DNA from: Bog-756 sp963699345
Lineage (GTDB): Bacteria; Actinomycetota; Acidimicrobiia; Acidimicrobiales; RAAP-2
Assembly (NCBI GenBank): GCA_963699345.1
Contig: CAVOTL010000007.1
Span: 310,001-374,000, forward strand
Reading direction: 5' to 3'
DNA length: 64,000 nucleotides
Made by a program: the position numbers and the translations under genes. How positions within the stretch are numbered: position 1 is the stretch's first letter; every line of letters begins with the position of its first letter. Below, piece after piece: positions 18,007 to 26,338 of this stretch. The notes beneath the pieces were generated by a model. The model had not been told where the DNA came from. It did no database searches and saw only the letters and a list, made by a program, of their open reading frames with translations.

Positions 18007-19067
18007 GCGGGCCCACCGGCGGTCCAGGCCGGCGCCCCCTTGGCCCCGGCGCGCCCGACCACCATGGCGTCCCCGAAGGAGAGGAACCGGTAGCCGTCGG
18101 CCAGGGCGGCGGCGTACAGGTCGCGCCACACCGGTCCGCAGAACGCCTCGACCAGGAGGAGCAGACTCGAACGGGGCAGGTGGAAGTTCGTCACCAGGAC
18201 ATCCACCACGCGGAAACGGAAGTCACCGTGGATGTAGAGGTCGGTGCGCCCGGACAGCTCGCCGGTGGCCGCCGCCGACTCCAGGGCCCGGACGGCCGTG
18301 GTGCCGACGGCCACCACGCGCGTCGCGTCGCGGCAGGCGGCCACCGTGGCCCCGGGCACGGTGTAGCGCTCGGTGTGGATCACGTGTTCCTCGGCCGTGG
18401 CCGCCGACACCGGCCGGAAGGTGTCGAGGCCGATGGCCAGGTCCACCGTCACCACGCTCGCCCCCGCCTCGCCGCAGGCCCGCAGCAGGTCCGGCGTGAA
18501 GTGGAGCCCCGCGGTGGGCGCCGCCGCCGAAGCGTCGGCGAGGCCCCGGTCGGCCGAGTACACGGTCTGGTAGCGCTCCGGATCGACGAGGTCGTGGCCG
18601 ATGTAGGGCGGGAGCGGCAGCGATCCCAACCGGGACACCACCCCGGGGTCCACCAGCCGGACCCGGCGGGTGCCCGCCCCCTCGGGATCGTCGTCGACCG
18701 GATCCCCCACCACCACGACCGGGGTCGTACCGCCGGGCTCGACCAGCTCCGTGCCGGGCGGGAGGCGACGACCGGGTCGGACCAGCGCCTCCCACTCGTC
18801 ACCGTCGCCGCACGGCTCGACCAGGAGGACCTCCGCCCGACCACCGCTGGTCTTCACCAGCGACAGCCGGGCCGCCAGCACCCGGGAGTCGTTCACCACC
18901 AGGACGTCGCCGGGTCGCAGGAGGTCGGGCAGGTCGGCCATGGTGGCCCGCGCCGGTACGGGGCCGTCGACGACCCCCGGGCCGACGAGGAGCCGGGACG
19001 CGCTACGGGGCTCGACGGGCTCCTGGGCGATCGCCTCGGAGGGGAGCCCGTAGTCGTAGGCGTCCAT
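18003..19067 (-). CDS. queA: S-adenosylmethionine:tRNA ribosyltransferase-isomerase
   Basis: 354 residues from ATG 19067. QueA moves the ribosyl group of SAM onto preQ1 in tRNA to make epoxyqueuosine. It shows the family start DYGLPSEAIAQEP, then SRLLV, LLRPGDVLVVNDSRVLAARL, TAGLHFTPDLL and ALESAA, and ends with VTNFHLPRSSLLLLVEAFCG and RFLSFGDAM. A GTG 18 bases further upstream (19085) is an alternative start; neither has a strong ribosome site. It is coupled to tgt. No queuosine precursor genes are in the window, so preQ1 may be salvaged or made elsewhere. Confidence 0.93.
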   Translation of the reverse strand: MDAYDYGLPSEAIAQEPVEPRSASRLLVGPGVVDGPVPARATMADLPDLLRPGDVLVVNDSRVLAARLSLVKTSGGRAEVLLVEPCGDGDEWEALVRPGRRLPPGTELVEPGGTTPVVVVGDPVDDDPEGAGTRRVRLVDPGVVSRLGSLPLPPYIGHDLVDPERYQTVYSADRGLADASAAAPTAGLHFTPDLLRACGEAGASVVTVDLAIGLDTFRPVSAATAEEHVIHTERYTVPGATVAACRDATRVVAVGTTAVRALESAAATGELSGRTDLYIHGDFRFRVVDVLVTNFHLPRSSLLLLVEAFCGPVWRDLYAAALADGYRFLSFGDAMVVGRAGAKGAPAWTAGGPA

Positions 19068-19147
19068 CGGGGTGGCGGTCGACACGCCCCCATGGTGGCA
19101 GACGCCACGACCGGCGCCGCCCCGGGCGCCGCTCCCCGACGAGCCGC

Positions 19148-20221
19148 TCAGAGCAGGGTCGACTCGACCGGGTGGAGTCCGAGATGGCTCCAGGCCCGCG
19201 GCCCGGCCATCCGCCCCCGCGCGGTGCGCTGCAGCAGTCCCTGCTGCAACAGGTACGGCTCGTAGGCGTCCTCGATGGTGTCGGGCTCCTCGCCGATGCA
19301 CTGGGCCAGCGTGGTGAGCCCGACGGGCCGACCCGAGAAGCGGGTGCAGAGCACGTCGAGGATGGCGCGGTCGACCTTGTCGAGACCGAGCTCGTCGACG
19401 CCGAACACGTCGAGACCGGCCACCGCCGCCGCCGAGGTGATGGTGCCGTCGGCCCGTACCTCCACGAAGTCCCGCACCCGGCGCAACAGGCGGTTGGCGA
19501 TGCGCGGCGTCCCCCGCGAGCGCTCGGCGATGCGGCGCGCCCCCTCGGGATCGATGGGCACCCCGAGGATCCCGGCGGAGCGGAGCACGATGGCCTCGAG
19601 CTCCGTCGGATCGTAGAGGTCGAGGCGGCCCACGAAGCCGAACCGGTCGCGGAGCGGCCCGGCCACCAACCCCGTCCGGGTGGTGGCGCCGACCAGGGTG
19701 AACCGGGGCAGGTCGAGTCGGATGCTGCGGGCCGTCGGTCCCTTGCCGATCAGGATGTCCAGCTGGAAGTCCTCCATCGCCGGATAGAGGATCTCCTCCA
19801 CCGCCCGGTGCATGCGGTGGATCTCGTCGATGAAGAGGACGTCGCCCTCCTGGAGGTCCGTCAGCAGCGCGGCCAGGTCGCCCGCCCGGACCAGCACGGG
19901 GCCCGAGGTGACCCGTAGTCCCACCCCCAGCTCGGCGGCCACGATGCCGGCCAGTGACGTCTTGCCCAGTCCCGGCGGCCCGGCGAAGAGGAGGTGGTCG
20001 GCGGGCTGGTCGCGCTTGAGGGCGGCCTCGATCACGATGCGCAGGTGCTCGGTCAGCTGGCCCTGGCCGACGAACTCGCCGAGGCTGCGCGGCCGCAGTC
20101 CCGCCTCGTCGGCCTCCTCCGCCGGAGCCGCCACCGGGTCCACGGGACGGTTCGGCTCCCGTTCCACCCCGGCGTCCACGCCGGGCGGAGCGAGCACCTC
20201 CTTGCGGGCGTCCGGGGTCAC
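19148..20221 (-). CDS. ruvB: Holliday junction branch-migration ATPase RuvB
   Basis: 357 residues from GTG 20221, which overlaps the ruvA stop as GTGA. Walker A is GPPGLGKTS, Walker B LFIDEIH, sensor GATTRTG and arginine-finger region LRDRFGF. A C-terminal winged helix follows (RFSGRPVGLTTLAQCIGEE). RuvB hexamers drive RuvA-bound Holliday junction migration. The N-terminal tail of about 30 residues before the LRPRSLGEFVGQ signature is typical. It is the last gene of ruvC-ruvA-ruvB. Confidence 0.97.
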   Translation of the reverse strand: MTPDARKEVLAPPGVDAGVEREPNRPVDPVAAPAEEADEAGLRPRSLGEFVGQGQLTEHLRIVIEAALKRDQPADHLLFAGPPGLGKTSLAGIVAAELGVGLRVTSGPVLVRAGDLAALLTDLQEGDVLFIDEIHRMHRAVEEILYPAMEDFQLDILIGKGPTARSIRLDLPRFTLVGATTRTGLVAGPLRDRFGFVGRLDLYDPTELEAIVLRSAGILGVPIDPEGARRIAERSRGTPRIANRLLRRVRDFVEVRADGTITSAAAVAGLDVFGVDELGLDKVDRAILDVLCTRFSGRPVGLTTLAQCIGEEPDTIEDAYEPYLLQQGLLQRTARGRMAGPRAWSHLGLHPVESTLL

Positions 20222-20811
20222 CGGTTGCGGACCAGCTCGCGCAGGGCGCTCCGCACGAGTTCCTCGACCGGGGCGTCGCCGCCGACCGCCTCGAGGGCTC
20301 CGGCGATCTCGTCGGGCGCGTAGCCGAGCTCGACCAACGCGGCCCGGGCCTCGCCGCGGGCCGTGCCGGGCGTCCCGGCGGGAGCCGGACCGCCGTCCAG
20401 CTCGGGCAGGTCGAGCCGCGCCTTCAGTTCCAACAGCAGCCGGGCGGCGGTCTTCTTCCCCACCCCGGGCACCAGGCACAGCGTCGCCACGTCGTCCTCG
20501 AGGACGGCCGTCGACAGCGCCGCGGGGGACAGCGCCGACAGGATGGCCAGGGCCAGCGACGGACCTACGCCGTGGGCCCCGAGGAGCGCCTCGAAGCACC
20601 GGCGCTCGTCGGCGTGGGCGAAGCCGTACAGCACGATGGCGTCCTCGCGCACGTGGGTGTGGACGTGCAGGAAGACCTGGCCGCCGGTCGGACCGAGACC
20701 GGCCAGCGTGGAGGTCGGCACCGACGCCCGGTACCCGACACCGCCCACCTCCACGATGACCTCGCCCGTGGACGGCCGGTCGATCAGTGTCCCCCGCAGC
20801 GAACCGATCAC
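20218..20811 (-). CDS. ruvA: Holliday junction DNA-binding protein RuvA
   Basis: 197 residues from GTG 20811, overlapping the ruvC stop (GTGA). Domain I has VIGSLRGTLI and GGVGYRASVP. The helix-hairpin-helix domain has LLGAHGVGPSLALAILSAL and LCLVPGVGKKTAARLLLELK. A C-terminal RuvB-binding helix bundle ends in VRSALRELVRNR. RuvA holds the four-way junction in square-planar form for RuvB. All three ruv genes are translationally coupled. Confidence 0.96.
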   Translation of the reverse strand: MIGSLRGTLIDRPSTGEVIVEVGGVGYRASVPTSTLAGLGPTGGQVFLHVHTHVREDAIVLYGFAHADERRCFEALLGAHGVGPSLALAILSALSPAALSTAVLEDDVATLCLVPGVGKKTAARLLLELKARLDLPELDGGPAPAGTPGTARGEARAALVELGYAPDEIAGALEAVGGDAPVEELVRSALRELVRNR

Positions 20812-21326
20812 GGCGCCACCTCCCCGGCGGTCGAGGCCCGGGCCACGGCCCGGCGCAGCGGTTGGGAGGTGAGGTGGCAGGCGGCCAGCGCGAGGGCGTC
20901 GGCCACGTCCGGGGGTCGTGGCGGCTCGGCCAGGCCGAGCATGTGGGCGACCATCCGTTGGACCTGGTCCTTGGTGGCGGAGCCGTAGCCCACGACGGCC
21001 TGCTTCACCTCGTTGGCGGTGTACTGGGCGACCTCGCACCCGGACTCGGCAGCGGCCACCAGGGCGACACCGGCCGCCTGGCCGGTGGCCATGGCCGTCC
21101 TGGCGTTCACCTGGAAGAAGACCCGCTCGACGACGACGGCGTCCGGGCGGTACTCGGCCACCAGGGCGCGCAGCTCGACGAAGAGGGTGCGCAGCCGTTC
21201 GGGCAGCGGGGTGGAGGGGGCGGAGGAGATGACACCGCCGGCCACCGCGGCGAGCTGGCCGTCACGACGGGTGACGACGCCGTAGCCGCAGCGCGACAGC
21301 CCGGGGTCGATGCCGAGGACGAACAT
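20808..21326 (-). CDS. ruvC: Holliday junction resolvase RuvC
   Basis: 172 residues. The fold's catalytic acidic residues are visible: Asp7 in VLGIDPGLSRCGYG, Glu66 in VVVERVFFQVN, and the C-terminal pair in PPRPPDVADALALAACH. It cuts junctions after RuvAB branch migration. It starts the ruvCAB operon. TACCAT sits 7 bases upstream of the ATG, so the message may be leaderless. Confidence 0.96.
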   Translation of the reverse strand: MFVLGIDPGLSRCGYGVVTRRDGQLAAVAGGVISSAPSTPLPERLRTLFVELRALVAEYRPDAVVVERVFFQVNARTAMATGQAAGVALVAAAESGCEVAQYTANEVKQAVVGYGSATKDQVQRMVAHMLGLAEPPRPPDVADALALAACHLTSQPLRRAVARASTAGEVAP

Positions 21327-21333
21327 GCGTTCG

Positions 21334-21339
21334 ATGGTA
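21334..21339 (-). promoter_or_regulatory. Candidate -10 of the ruvCAB operon
   Basis: Minus-strand TACCAT ends 7 bases before the ruvC ATG. There is no Shine-Dalgarno sequence in between. Confidence 0.4.
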
Positions 21340-21395
21340 TCCGGGTCGGGGGGCCGGTGGGGTGATCCCCCACCGGTCGGCGTCGACGGGACGGG

Positions 21396-22145
21396 TCAGC
21401 CGTCGTAGGCCGCCATCACGGCGTCGGGGATGTCGAAGTTGGCGTAGACGTTCTGGACGTCGTCGTGGTCGTCGAGCGCCTCGATCAGTCGGAGGACCTT
21501 CTTCGCCTCGCCCTCGGTGGCCACCTCCACCGTCGAGGTGGGCACCATGGTGAGCTCGGGGCCACCGGGGTCGAGTCCCGCCTCCTCGAGGGCGGAGCGG
21601 ACGGCCATGAGATCCGCCGGATCGCTCGTCACCACCCAGCGCTCGTCCTCGTCGGACAGGTCCTCACCCCCCGCCTCCATCGCCACCTCGAGGACGCGCT
21701 CCTCGTCCTGGGCACGAGGCACCGGGACCATGCCCTTGCGCTCGAACTGCCAGCTGACGGCGCCGGGCTCGGCCATGGAGCCGCCGTTCTTCGAGAAGAG
21801 GTTGCGGATCTCGGCACCGGTGCGGTTGCGGTTGTCGGTCAGGCACTCCACGATGACGGCCACCCCGTCGGGGGCGTAGCCCTCGTAGGAGATCGACTCG
21901 TAGCGCACCCCTTCGAGCTCGCCCGAACCCCGCTTGATGGCCCGCTCGATGGTGTCGATCGGCACGGACGCGTCCCGGGCCTTGGTGTACATCGTCCGCA
22001 GGCTGGCGTTGGCGGACATGTCGCTACCACCCTCGCGGGCGGCGACCTCGATCTGACGGATGAGCTTGGCGAACACCTTGGCGCGGGCGGCGTCCTTGGC
22101 GCCCTTCTGGTGCTTGGTGGTCGCCCACTTGGAGTGTCCCGACAT
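21396..22145 (-). CDS. yebC: YebC/PmpR family protein (TACO1 type)
   Basis: 249 residues, the standard length. It begins MSGHSKWATTKHQKGAKDAARAK, the unmistakable family start, and contains SYEGYAPDGVAVIVECLTDN and NRNRTGAEIRNLFSKNGG. The family was long described as a transcriptional regulator; related proteins help ribosomes translate difficult proline-rich stretches. It lies between pdxT and ruvC, as in other actinobacteria. Confidence 0.96.
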   Translation of the reverse strand: MSGHSKWATTKHQKGAKDAARAKVFAKLIRQIEVAAREGGSDMSANASLRTMYTKARDASVPIDTIERAIKRGSGELEGVRYESISYEGYAPDGVAVIVECLTDNRNRTGAEIRNLFSKNGGSMAEPGAVSWQFERKGMVPVPRAQDEERVLEVAMEAGGEDLSDEDERWVVTSDPADLMAVRSALEEAGLDPGGPELTMVPTSTVEVATEGEAKKVLRLIEALDDHDDVQNVYANFDIPDAVMAAYDG

Positions 22146-22148
22146 GCG

Positions 22149-22751
22149 CTAACGCCTCTCCTCTTTCGTCATCTCCACGAACAGTCGCTGCAGCCTACGG
22201 TCGTCGGTCAGCTCGGGATGGAACGCGGCGACCAGGACCGGGCCCTGGCGGCACACCACCGGTCGGGCGGGTTCGCCGGCGGCCCCCGGCAGCGTAGCCA
22301 GGACCTCGACCGCCGGTCCGGCCGTCTCGACGACCGGGGCCCGGATGAAGACGGCGTGCAGGGGCTCCTCCCCCAGGCCGGCCACCTCGACGGTGCCCTC
22401 GAACGAGGCGATCTGGCGTCCGTAGCCGTTGCGGCGGACCGCCAGGTCGATGACCCCGAAGTTGACCTGGTCGTCCCGGCCGTCGAGCACCGTCGTGGCC
22501 AGGAGGATCATCCCGGCGCAGGTACCGAACACCGGCAGGCCGGCCCGGAGCTCGGCACCCAGGGGGGCCGTCAGTCCCGACGACCCGAGCAGCAGGGACA
22601 GGGTGGTCGACTCGCCGCCGGGCACCACGAGACCCGCCAGCCCCTCGAGGTCGGGGGCGCGCCTCACCTCCCGGACCGACTCGCCCAGCCGGGCGAACGC
22701 CGATGCGTGCTCGCGCACATCGCCCTGGAGGGCGAGGATCCCGATCGTCAC
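22149..22751 (-). CDS. pdxT: Pyridoxal 5'-phosphate synthase glutaminase subunit
   Basis: 200 residues. The class I amidotransferase has GILALQGDVREH, the glycine loop VVPGGESTT, the nucleophile Cys78 in VFGTCAGMILLA and the His-Glu pair in FHPELTDDRRL. It releases ammonia from glutamine for PdxS. It lies 33 bases after pdxS and 3 bases before yebC, probably one operon. Confidence 0.97.
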   Translation of the reverse strand: MTIGILALQGDVREHASAFARLGESVREVRRAPDLEGLAGLVVPGGESTTLSLLLGSSGLTAPLGAELRAGLPVFGTCAGMILLATTVLDGRDDQVNFGVIDLAVRRNGYGRQIASFEGTVEVAGLGEEPLHAVFIRAPVVETAGPAVEVLATLPGAAGEPARPVVCRQGPVLVAAFHPELTDDRRLQRLFVEMTKEERR

Positions 22752-22784
22752 CCGGGGGCCCCGGTGCGCGGCGTGGCCCCCCGA

Positions 22785-23684
22785 CTACCAGCCACGATCG
22801 GCCAGGTGCACGCCGAGGGTGCCGATCTCCTGGCCCGCCATCGCCTCGCCGAGGCCGGTCGACACCTTGGCGACGAGGTCGGCGTCGGTGAAGTGGGCCG
22901 TGGCCTCGACCACGGCCCGGGCCATGGCCGACGGGTTGGAGCTCTTGAAGATGCCCGAGCCCACGAACACGGCCTCGGCCCCGAGCTGCATCACCAGCGA
23001 CGCGTCGGCGGGCGTGGCGATGCCACCGGCACAGAACAGCGGGACCGGCAGCCGCCCCGTGGTGGCGATCTCCTGGACCAGCCCGATCGGGGCGGCCAGC
23101 TCCTTGGCCCAGCCGTACAGTTCGGCGGAGTCGGCCTCGGTCACCCGCCGGATGTCGCCGAGGATGGAACGCAGGTGGCGGACGGCCTCCACGATGTTCC
23201 CGGTGCCGGCCTCGCCCTTGGACCGGATCATGGCGGCGCCCTCGGAGATCCGGCGGAGGGCCTCGCCCAGGTTGGTGGCGCCGCACACGAAGGGCACGTC
23301 GAAGTTCCACTTGTCGATGTGGTGGGCCTCGTCGGCGGGGGTGAGGACCTCGCTCTCGTCGATGAAGTCGACGCCGAGCGCGGCCAGGACCTGTGCCTCC
23401 GCGAAGTGCCCGATGCGGGCCTTGGCCATCACCGGGATCGTCACCGCGGCCTTGATGCCCTCGATCAGCGCCGGGTCGCTCATGCGGGCCACGCCCCCGT
23501 CGCGGCGGATGTCGGCCGGCACCCGCTCGAGGGCCATGACGGCCACCGCGCCGGCATCCTCGGCGACCTTGGCCTGCTCGGCGTCGACCACGTCCATGAT
23601 CACCCCACCGCGCAGCATCTCGGCGAGCCCCCGCTTGACGGTGAAGGTGCCGGTCGAACGGTCGGAAGGGGTGGCGTCGCTCAT
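22785..23684 (-). CDS. pdxS: Pyridoxal 5'-phosphate synthase lyase subunit
   Basis: 299 residues, TIM-barrel PdxS. It includes GGVIMDVVDAEQAKVAEDAGA, ALERVPADIRRDGGVARM, the Schiff-base lysine region VMAKARIGHFAEAQ, VCGATNLGEALRRI and the phosphate-binding FCAGGIATPADA. It condenses ribose 5-phosphate, glyceraldehyde 3-phosphate and ammonia to PLP with PdxT. TAGACT is exactly 6 bases before the ATG. Confidence 0.98.
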   Translation of the reverse strand: MSDATPSDRSTGTFTVKRGLAEMLRGGVIMDVVDAEQAKVAEDAGAVAVMALERVPADIRRDGGVARMSDPALIEGIKAAVTIPVMAKARIGHFAEAQVLAALGVDFIDESEVLTPADEAHHIDKWNFDVPFVCGATNLGEALRRISEGAAMIRSKGEAGTGNIVEAVRHLRSILGDIRRVTEADSAELYGWAKELAAPIGLVQEIATTGRLPVPLFCAGGIATPADASLVMQLGAEAVFVGSGIFKSSNPSAMARAVVEATAHFTDADLVAKVSTGLGEAMAGQEIGTLGVHLADRGW

Positions 23685-23690
23685 CGGCCC

Positions 23691-23696
23691 AGTCTA
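23691..23696 (-). promoter_or_regulatory. Probable leaderless -10 of pdxS
   Basis: Minus-strand TAGACT, then GGGCCG, then the pdxS ATG at 23684. The spacing matches rel, marR and the ABC ATPase gene. Confidence 0.55.
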
Positions 23697-23765
23697 GCGG
23701 CGGCCCCGGCGTACCTGGCGGCCGGGCGCCGCCCGGGAGGACCGGTGGGCCCGGGCCCGGACGCG

Positions 23766-23794
23766 GCGGTGACCGCCCGGAGGGCGGCCACCGC
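23766..23794 (-). terminator. GC-rich hairpin downstream of the YceI-family gene
   Basis: Near-perfect stem GCGGTG-a-CCGCCC / GGGCGG-c-CACCGC with a 3-base loop and one mismatch, between the YceI-family stop and the pdxS promoter. It lacks a T-tract, as is common in high-GC actinobacteria. Confidence 0.5.
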
Positions 23795-23832
23795 ATCGCA
23801 CGGAACCGACCGGGACACCGGGTCCCGGGTGA

Positions 23833-23860
23833 TTCGCTCAGGCCCGTTCGCTCAGGCCCG
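23833..23860. repeat. 14-bp tandem duplication across the YceI-family stop codon
   Basis: Two adjacent exact copies of TTCGCTCAGGCCCG (23833-23846 and 23847-23860). The second copy holds the stop codon of the YceI-family gene, so the first is a downstream duplicate of the gene's last codons. Confidence 0.85.
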
Positions 23861-24430
23861 GAGGGTCGCCTCCACCTCGAGGTCGATGTCGACCTTCTTG
23901 GAGACGATCACGCCGCCGGCCTCGAGGACGCCGTTGAACGAGACGTCGAAGTCCTCCCGGTCGATGCTCGTGGAGGCACTGAACCCGACGCGGTGGTTGC
24001 CGTAGGGGTCCTTGACGACGCCTTCGAGGGTGGCGTCCAGCGTCACGGGCTTGGTGACGCCCCGGATGGTCAGGTCGCCGTCGACGTCCCACTCGCTGGC
24101 CGACTTCGGACGAATCGCCGTGCTGGTGAACGTCCAGGTCGGGTGGTTCTCCACGTCGAAGAAGTCGTTGGTGCGCAGGTGGTTGTCGCGGTTCTCGTCG
24201 TTGGTGTTCACGCTGACGGCCTGGATGGTCACGGCGATCTTCGAATCGACCGGGTTCTCGGCCAGCTCGAGGGTGCCGCTGAAGTCCTTGAACTCACCCC
24301 GGACCTTCGACACGGCCATGTGGCGCACGGCGAAGCCGAGCCGGGTGTGGCTGACGTCGATGTCATAGGTGCCGACGGCCGGGTACTCGACTCCGTCTAC
24401 GGTCCGGATGGTGGCGGTGGACTCTGTCAT
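23852..24430 (-). CDS. YceI-family lipid-binding protein
   Basis: 192 residues from ATG 24430, with AAGGAG well placed upstream. The YceI lipocalin-like barrel shows GTYDIDVSHTRLGFAVRHM, VRGEFKDFSGTLEL, NTNDENRDNHLRTNDFFDVE (the HLRxxDFFD signature) and DLTIRGVTKPVTLDA. The family binds polyisoprenoids or similar lipids. No signal peptide is visible, so it is probably cytoplasmic. It diverges from a MarR gene, and its promoter overlaps a palindrome that looks like that regulator's operator. Confidence 0.9.
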   Translation of the reverse strand: MTESTATIRTVDGVEYPAVGTYDIDVSHTRLGFAVRHMAVSKVRGEFKDFSGTLELAENPVDSKIAVTIQAVSVNTNDENRDNHLRTNDFFDVENHPTWTFTSTAIRPKSASEWDVDGDLTIRGVTKPVTLDATLEGVVKDPYGNHRVGFSASTSIDREDFDVSFNGVLEAGGVIVSKKVDIDLEVEATLRA

Positions 24431-24509
24431 GGTGACTCCTTCGATCTCGTACTGCGTGGGCGGGGGTGGAACCGGCTCCCTGGCGGGATCCGGTCTCCTT
24501 GCATGGGCA

Positions 24510-24537
24510 ACTATACCACATCTATTTGCGCTCGCAA
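24510..24537 (-). promoter_or_regulatory. Promoter of the YceI-family gene
   Basis: Minus-strand -35 TTGCGA (24537-24532), 16-base spacer, -10 TATAGT (24515-24510). The -35 hexamer is one arm of the MarR-type palindrome. The leader to the ATG is about 73 bases. Confidence 0.6.
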
Positions 24538-24540
24538 GTA
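24523..24540. promoter_or_regulatory. Candidate MarR operator
   Basis: TAtTTGCG-CT-CGCAAgTA: 7 of 8 positions pair across a 2-base centre. It lies between the divergent YceI-family and marR genes in an unusually AT-rich patch, covers the YceI -35 and lies 14 bases upstream of the marR -10. The form is typical of MarR-family sites. Confidence 0.6.
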
Positions 24541-24554
24541 TCACCGTGGATCGG

Positions 24555-24560
24555 TAGACT
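24555..24560 (+). promoter_or_regulatory. Probable leaderless -10 of the marR gene
   Basis: TAGACT, then CGTCCC, then the ATG at 24567. Confidence 0.55.
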
Positions 24561-24566
24561 CGTCCC

Positions 24567-25091
24567 ATGGACGTCTCCCCCACCGCCGACGATGCCGACC
24601 GGCGCCTCACCACCGTCGGACTGCTGTTCGAGTCGGCGGCCGGGCTCCGGCGGCTGTTCCACCAGCAGATCGAGGTGTCGGGCGGACCGGCCAGCCAGTC
24701 CTTCGACATCCTGATCCGCCTCGCCCGGAGCGAGGGTGGCGAACTGCGGATGAGCGAACTGGCCGCACAGGCCTCGCTGACGCCGAGCGGACTGACCCGG
24801 GCCGTGGACCGGCTCCAGCAGCAGGGACTGGTGGCCCGGCGCTCGTGTCCCGACGACCGCCGGGGGTCGTTCGCGCTCCTCACCCCCGCCGGACGCGACC
24901 TGATGGAGCGGACGATGCCCGACCACGAGGCGACCGTCGCCCGCGTCCTGGACGAGGTCTTCACGCCCGAGGAGGAGGCCGGACTCTCGGACCTCCTGCG
25001 TCGGCTCCGCGACTACGTCCTCGAGCAGAACCTGGCCCAGGGCGTCCCGTGCGAGGCCGAGGGCGCCGAAGCCCTCTGCCCCGGCGACTGA
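24567..25091 (+). CDS. MarR-family transcriptional regulator
   Basis: 174 residues. The winged helix is evident: LRMSELAAQASLTPSGLTRA (recognition helix), VDRLQQQGLVARRSCPDDRRGSFALLTPAGRDL (wing with the DxRG signature). Dimerisation helices lie at both ends. It probably represses its own gene and the divergent YceI-family gene through the palindrome at 24523-24540. The ligand cannot be predicted; no conserved redox Cys of the OhrR type is seen near the N-terminus. Confidence 0.9.
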   Translation: MDVSPTADDADRRLTTVGLLFESAAGLRRLFHQQIEVSGGPASQSFDILIRLARSEGGELRMSELAAQASLTPSGLTRAVDRLQQQGLVARRSCPDDRRGSFALLTPAGRDLMERTMPDHEATVARVLDEVFTPEEEAGLSDLLRRLRDYVLEQNLAQGVPCEAEGAEALCPGD

Positions 25092-25101
25092 GCGTCCGGT
25101 A

Positions 25102-26316
25102 TCAGAGGGCGAGCGCGGCGGCCCGTACCCGGGTGTCGTCGAGATTCCCCTCGAGGGACTCCTCCCGGGAGGCGCCGGCCATCGGATCGACCCACAACCA
25201 CCGGGTGAGTGCCGCCGTGCGACCCGGCACGGGCGGCCAGCCGCCGGCGGTCGGGGCGGCGTCCACCATCGCCCCCAACGCCGAACCGATGCCCGTCGGG
25301 TACCGCACGATCAGGGCGGCCCGCTGATCGGCCGAGTATTCGCGGCCCCGTCCCACCAGACCGTGTACCGCCTCGGCGCCGGCCGCGTTGCCCCGGACGA
25401 GCGCCCACGGCAGCGCGACGACGACCGCCACCGAGGACAGCACGGTGTCATGGCGCTTGATGTGCACCAATTCGTGGGCCAGGACGCCTTCCAACTCCAC
25501 CAGGCCGAGGGCTGACTCCAGTCCACTGGTCACGACCAGGGTGGCCGTCCGCGGGTCGCGGCCGAGGGCGACGGCGTTGGGCACGTCGCTCGCCACGACG
25601 GCGATGGACGGTCGCTCGAGGCCCATGGTGGCGCACAGGCCGTCGACCAGGTTGTGCAGGCGGGGATGGTCCTCCTCGGTGCTGACCGTGGCGTGCAGGG
25701 ACGCCAGGACCCGGCCCGGCGCCATCGACCAGACCAGGGCGCTGCCCGCGGCCGTCACCACCACCAGGACGGCGACGGCCACCAGGGGGGCGCCGAGCGC
25801 CGCCACCACCACGGCCGCCACCACGCCGACCACCGCCCCGGGGACGATGCACCACAGCAGGGCCTTGCGCCGGTTGGCAGCGGCGGCCGCCTCCTCGGCC
25901 AGTTCGGCACTCCGGTCGGCCCGGAGCACCACCGGTGCGGCCACGACCTCGTCGCGCCGGCCACCGCCACTCCGGGACGATCCACCCTCGCGACCTCGAC
26001 CCTGGCGGTTGCCACCCTGACCCGACGGACGACGGTTGGACGATGACCGCTGGGGCCCGCCGCCCCGGCCGCCCTGGCCACCCGATCCCTTGCCGCCACC
26101 CCTGGAGGAGGACTGGCCCGACGGACCGTTGCCGGTCCGGTTGGACGACTGGCCGGAGCCTCCCCGACTCCCACCGCCACCGCCGCTCCGGCGACGACCG
26201 CCCGAACCACCCCCGGAGCGGTTGCCCGAGGACGGAGCCTGGCCGCCCGGGCGGCCGCCGCCGGACGGGGCGCCGGGGGCGCCGGACGGTCCTGGTCGAT
26301 CGGGAGGAGTGGTCAT
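25102..26316 (-). CDS. Membrane M48-like zinc metallopeptidase with Gly/Ser/Arg-rich N-terminus
   Basis: 404 residues from ATG 26316. The first 120 or so residues are low-complexity Gly/Ser/Arg/Pro. Two hydrophobic helices follow (VVGVVAAVVVAALGAPLVAVAVLVVV). The peptidase domain then has HNLVDGLCATMGLERP, VPNAVALGRDP and the zinc motif HELVHIKRHD, which are M48/HtpX-type. A later Glu in GREYSADQRA is the expected third ligand region. Likely a quality-control protease of the membrane; the disordered tail is unusual. It converges with marR (10-base gap). Confidence 0.85.
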   Translation of the reverse strand: MTTPPDRPGPSGAPGAPSGGGRPGGQAPSSGNRSGGGSGGRRRSGGGGGSRGGSGQSSNRTGNGPSGQSSSRGGGKGSGGQGGRGGGPQRSSSNRRPSGQGGNRQGRGREGGSSRSGGGRRDEVVAAPVVLRADRSAELAEEAAAAANRRKALLWCIVPGAVVGVVAAVVVAALGAPLVAVAVLVVVTAAGSALVWSMAPGRVLASLHATVSTEEDHPRLHNLVDGLCATMGLERPSIAVVASDVPNAVALGRDPRTATLVVTSGLESALGLVELEGVLAHELVHIKRHDTVLSSVAVVVALPWALVRGNAAGAEAVHGLVGRGREYSADQRAALIVRYPTGIGSALGAMVDAAPTAGGWPPVPGRTAALTRWLWVDPMAGASREESLEGNLDDTRVRAAALAL

Positions 26317-26325
26317 CGTCCGAGC

Positions 26326-26331
26326 AGTGTA
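26326..26331 (-). promoter_or_regulatory. Candidate -10 of the M48-like peptidase gene
   Basis: Minus-strand TACACT 9 bases before the ATG at 26316, immediately before the stop of pimA. It would give a leader of only 2-3 bases. Confidence 0.35.
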
Positions 26332-26338
26332 CGACCCG

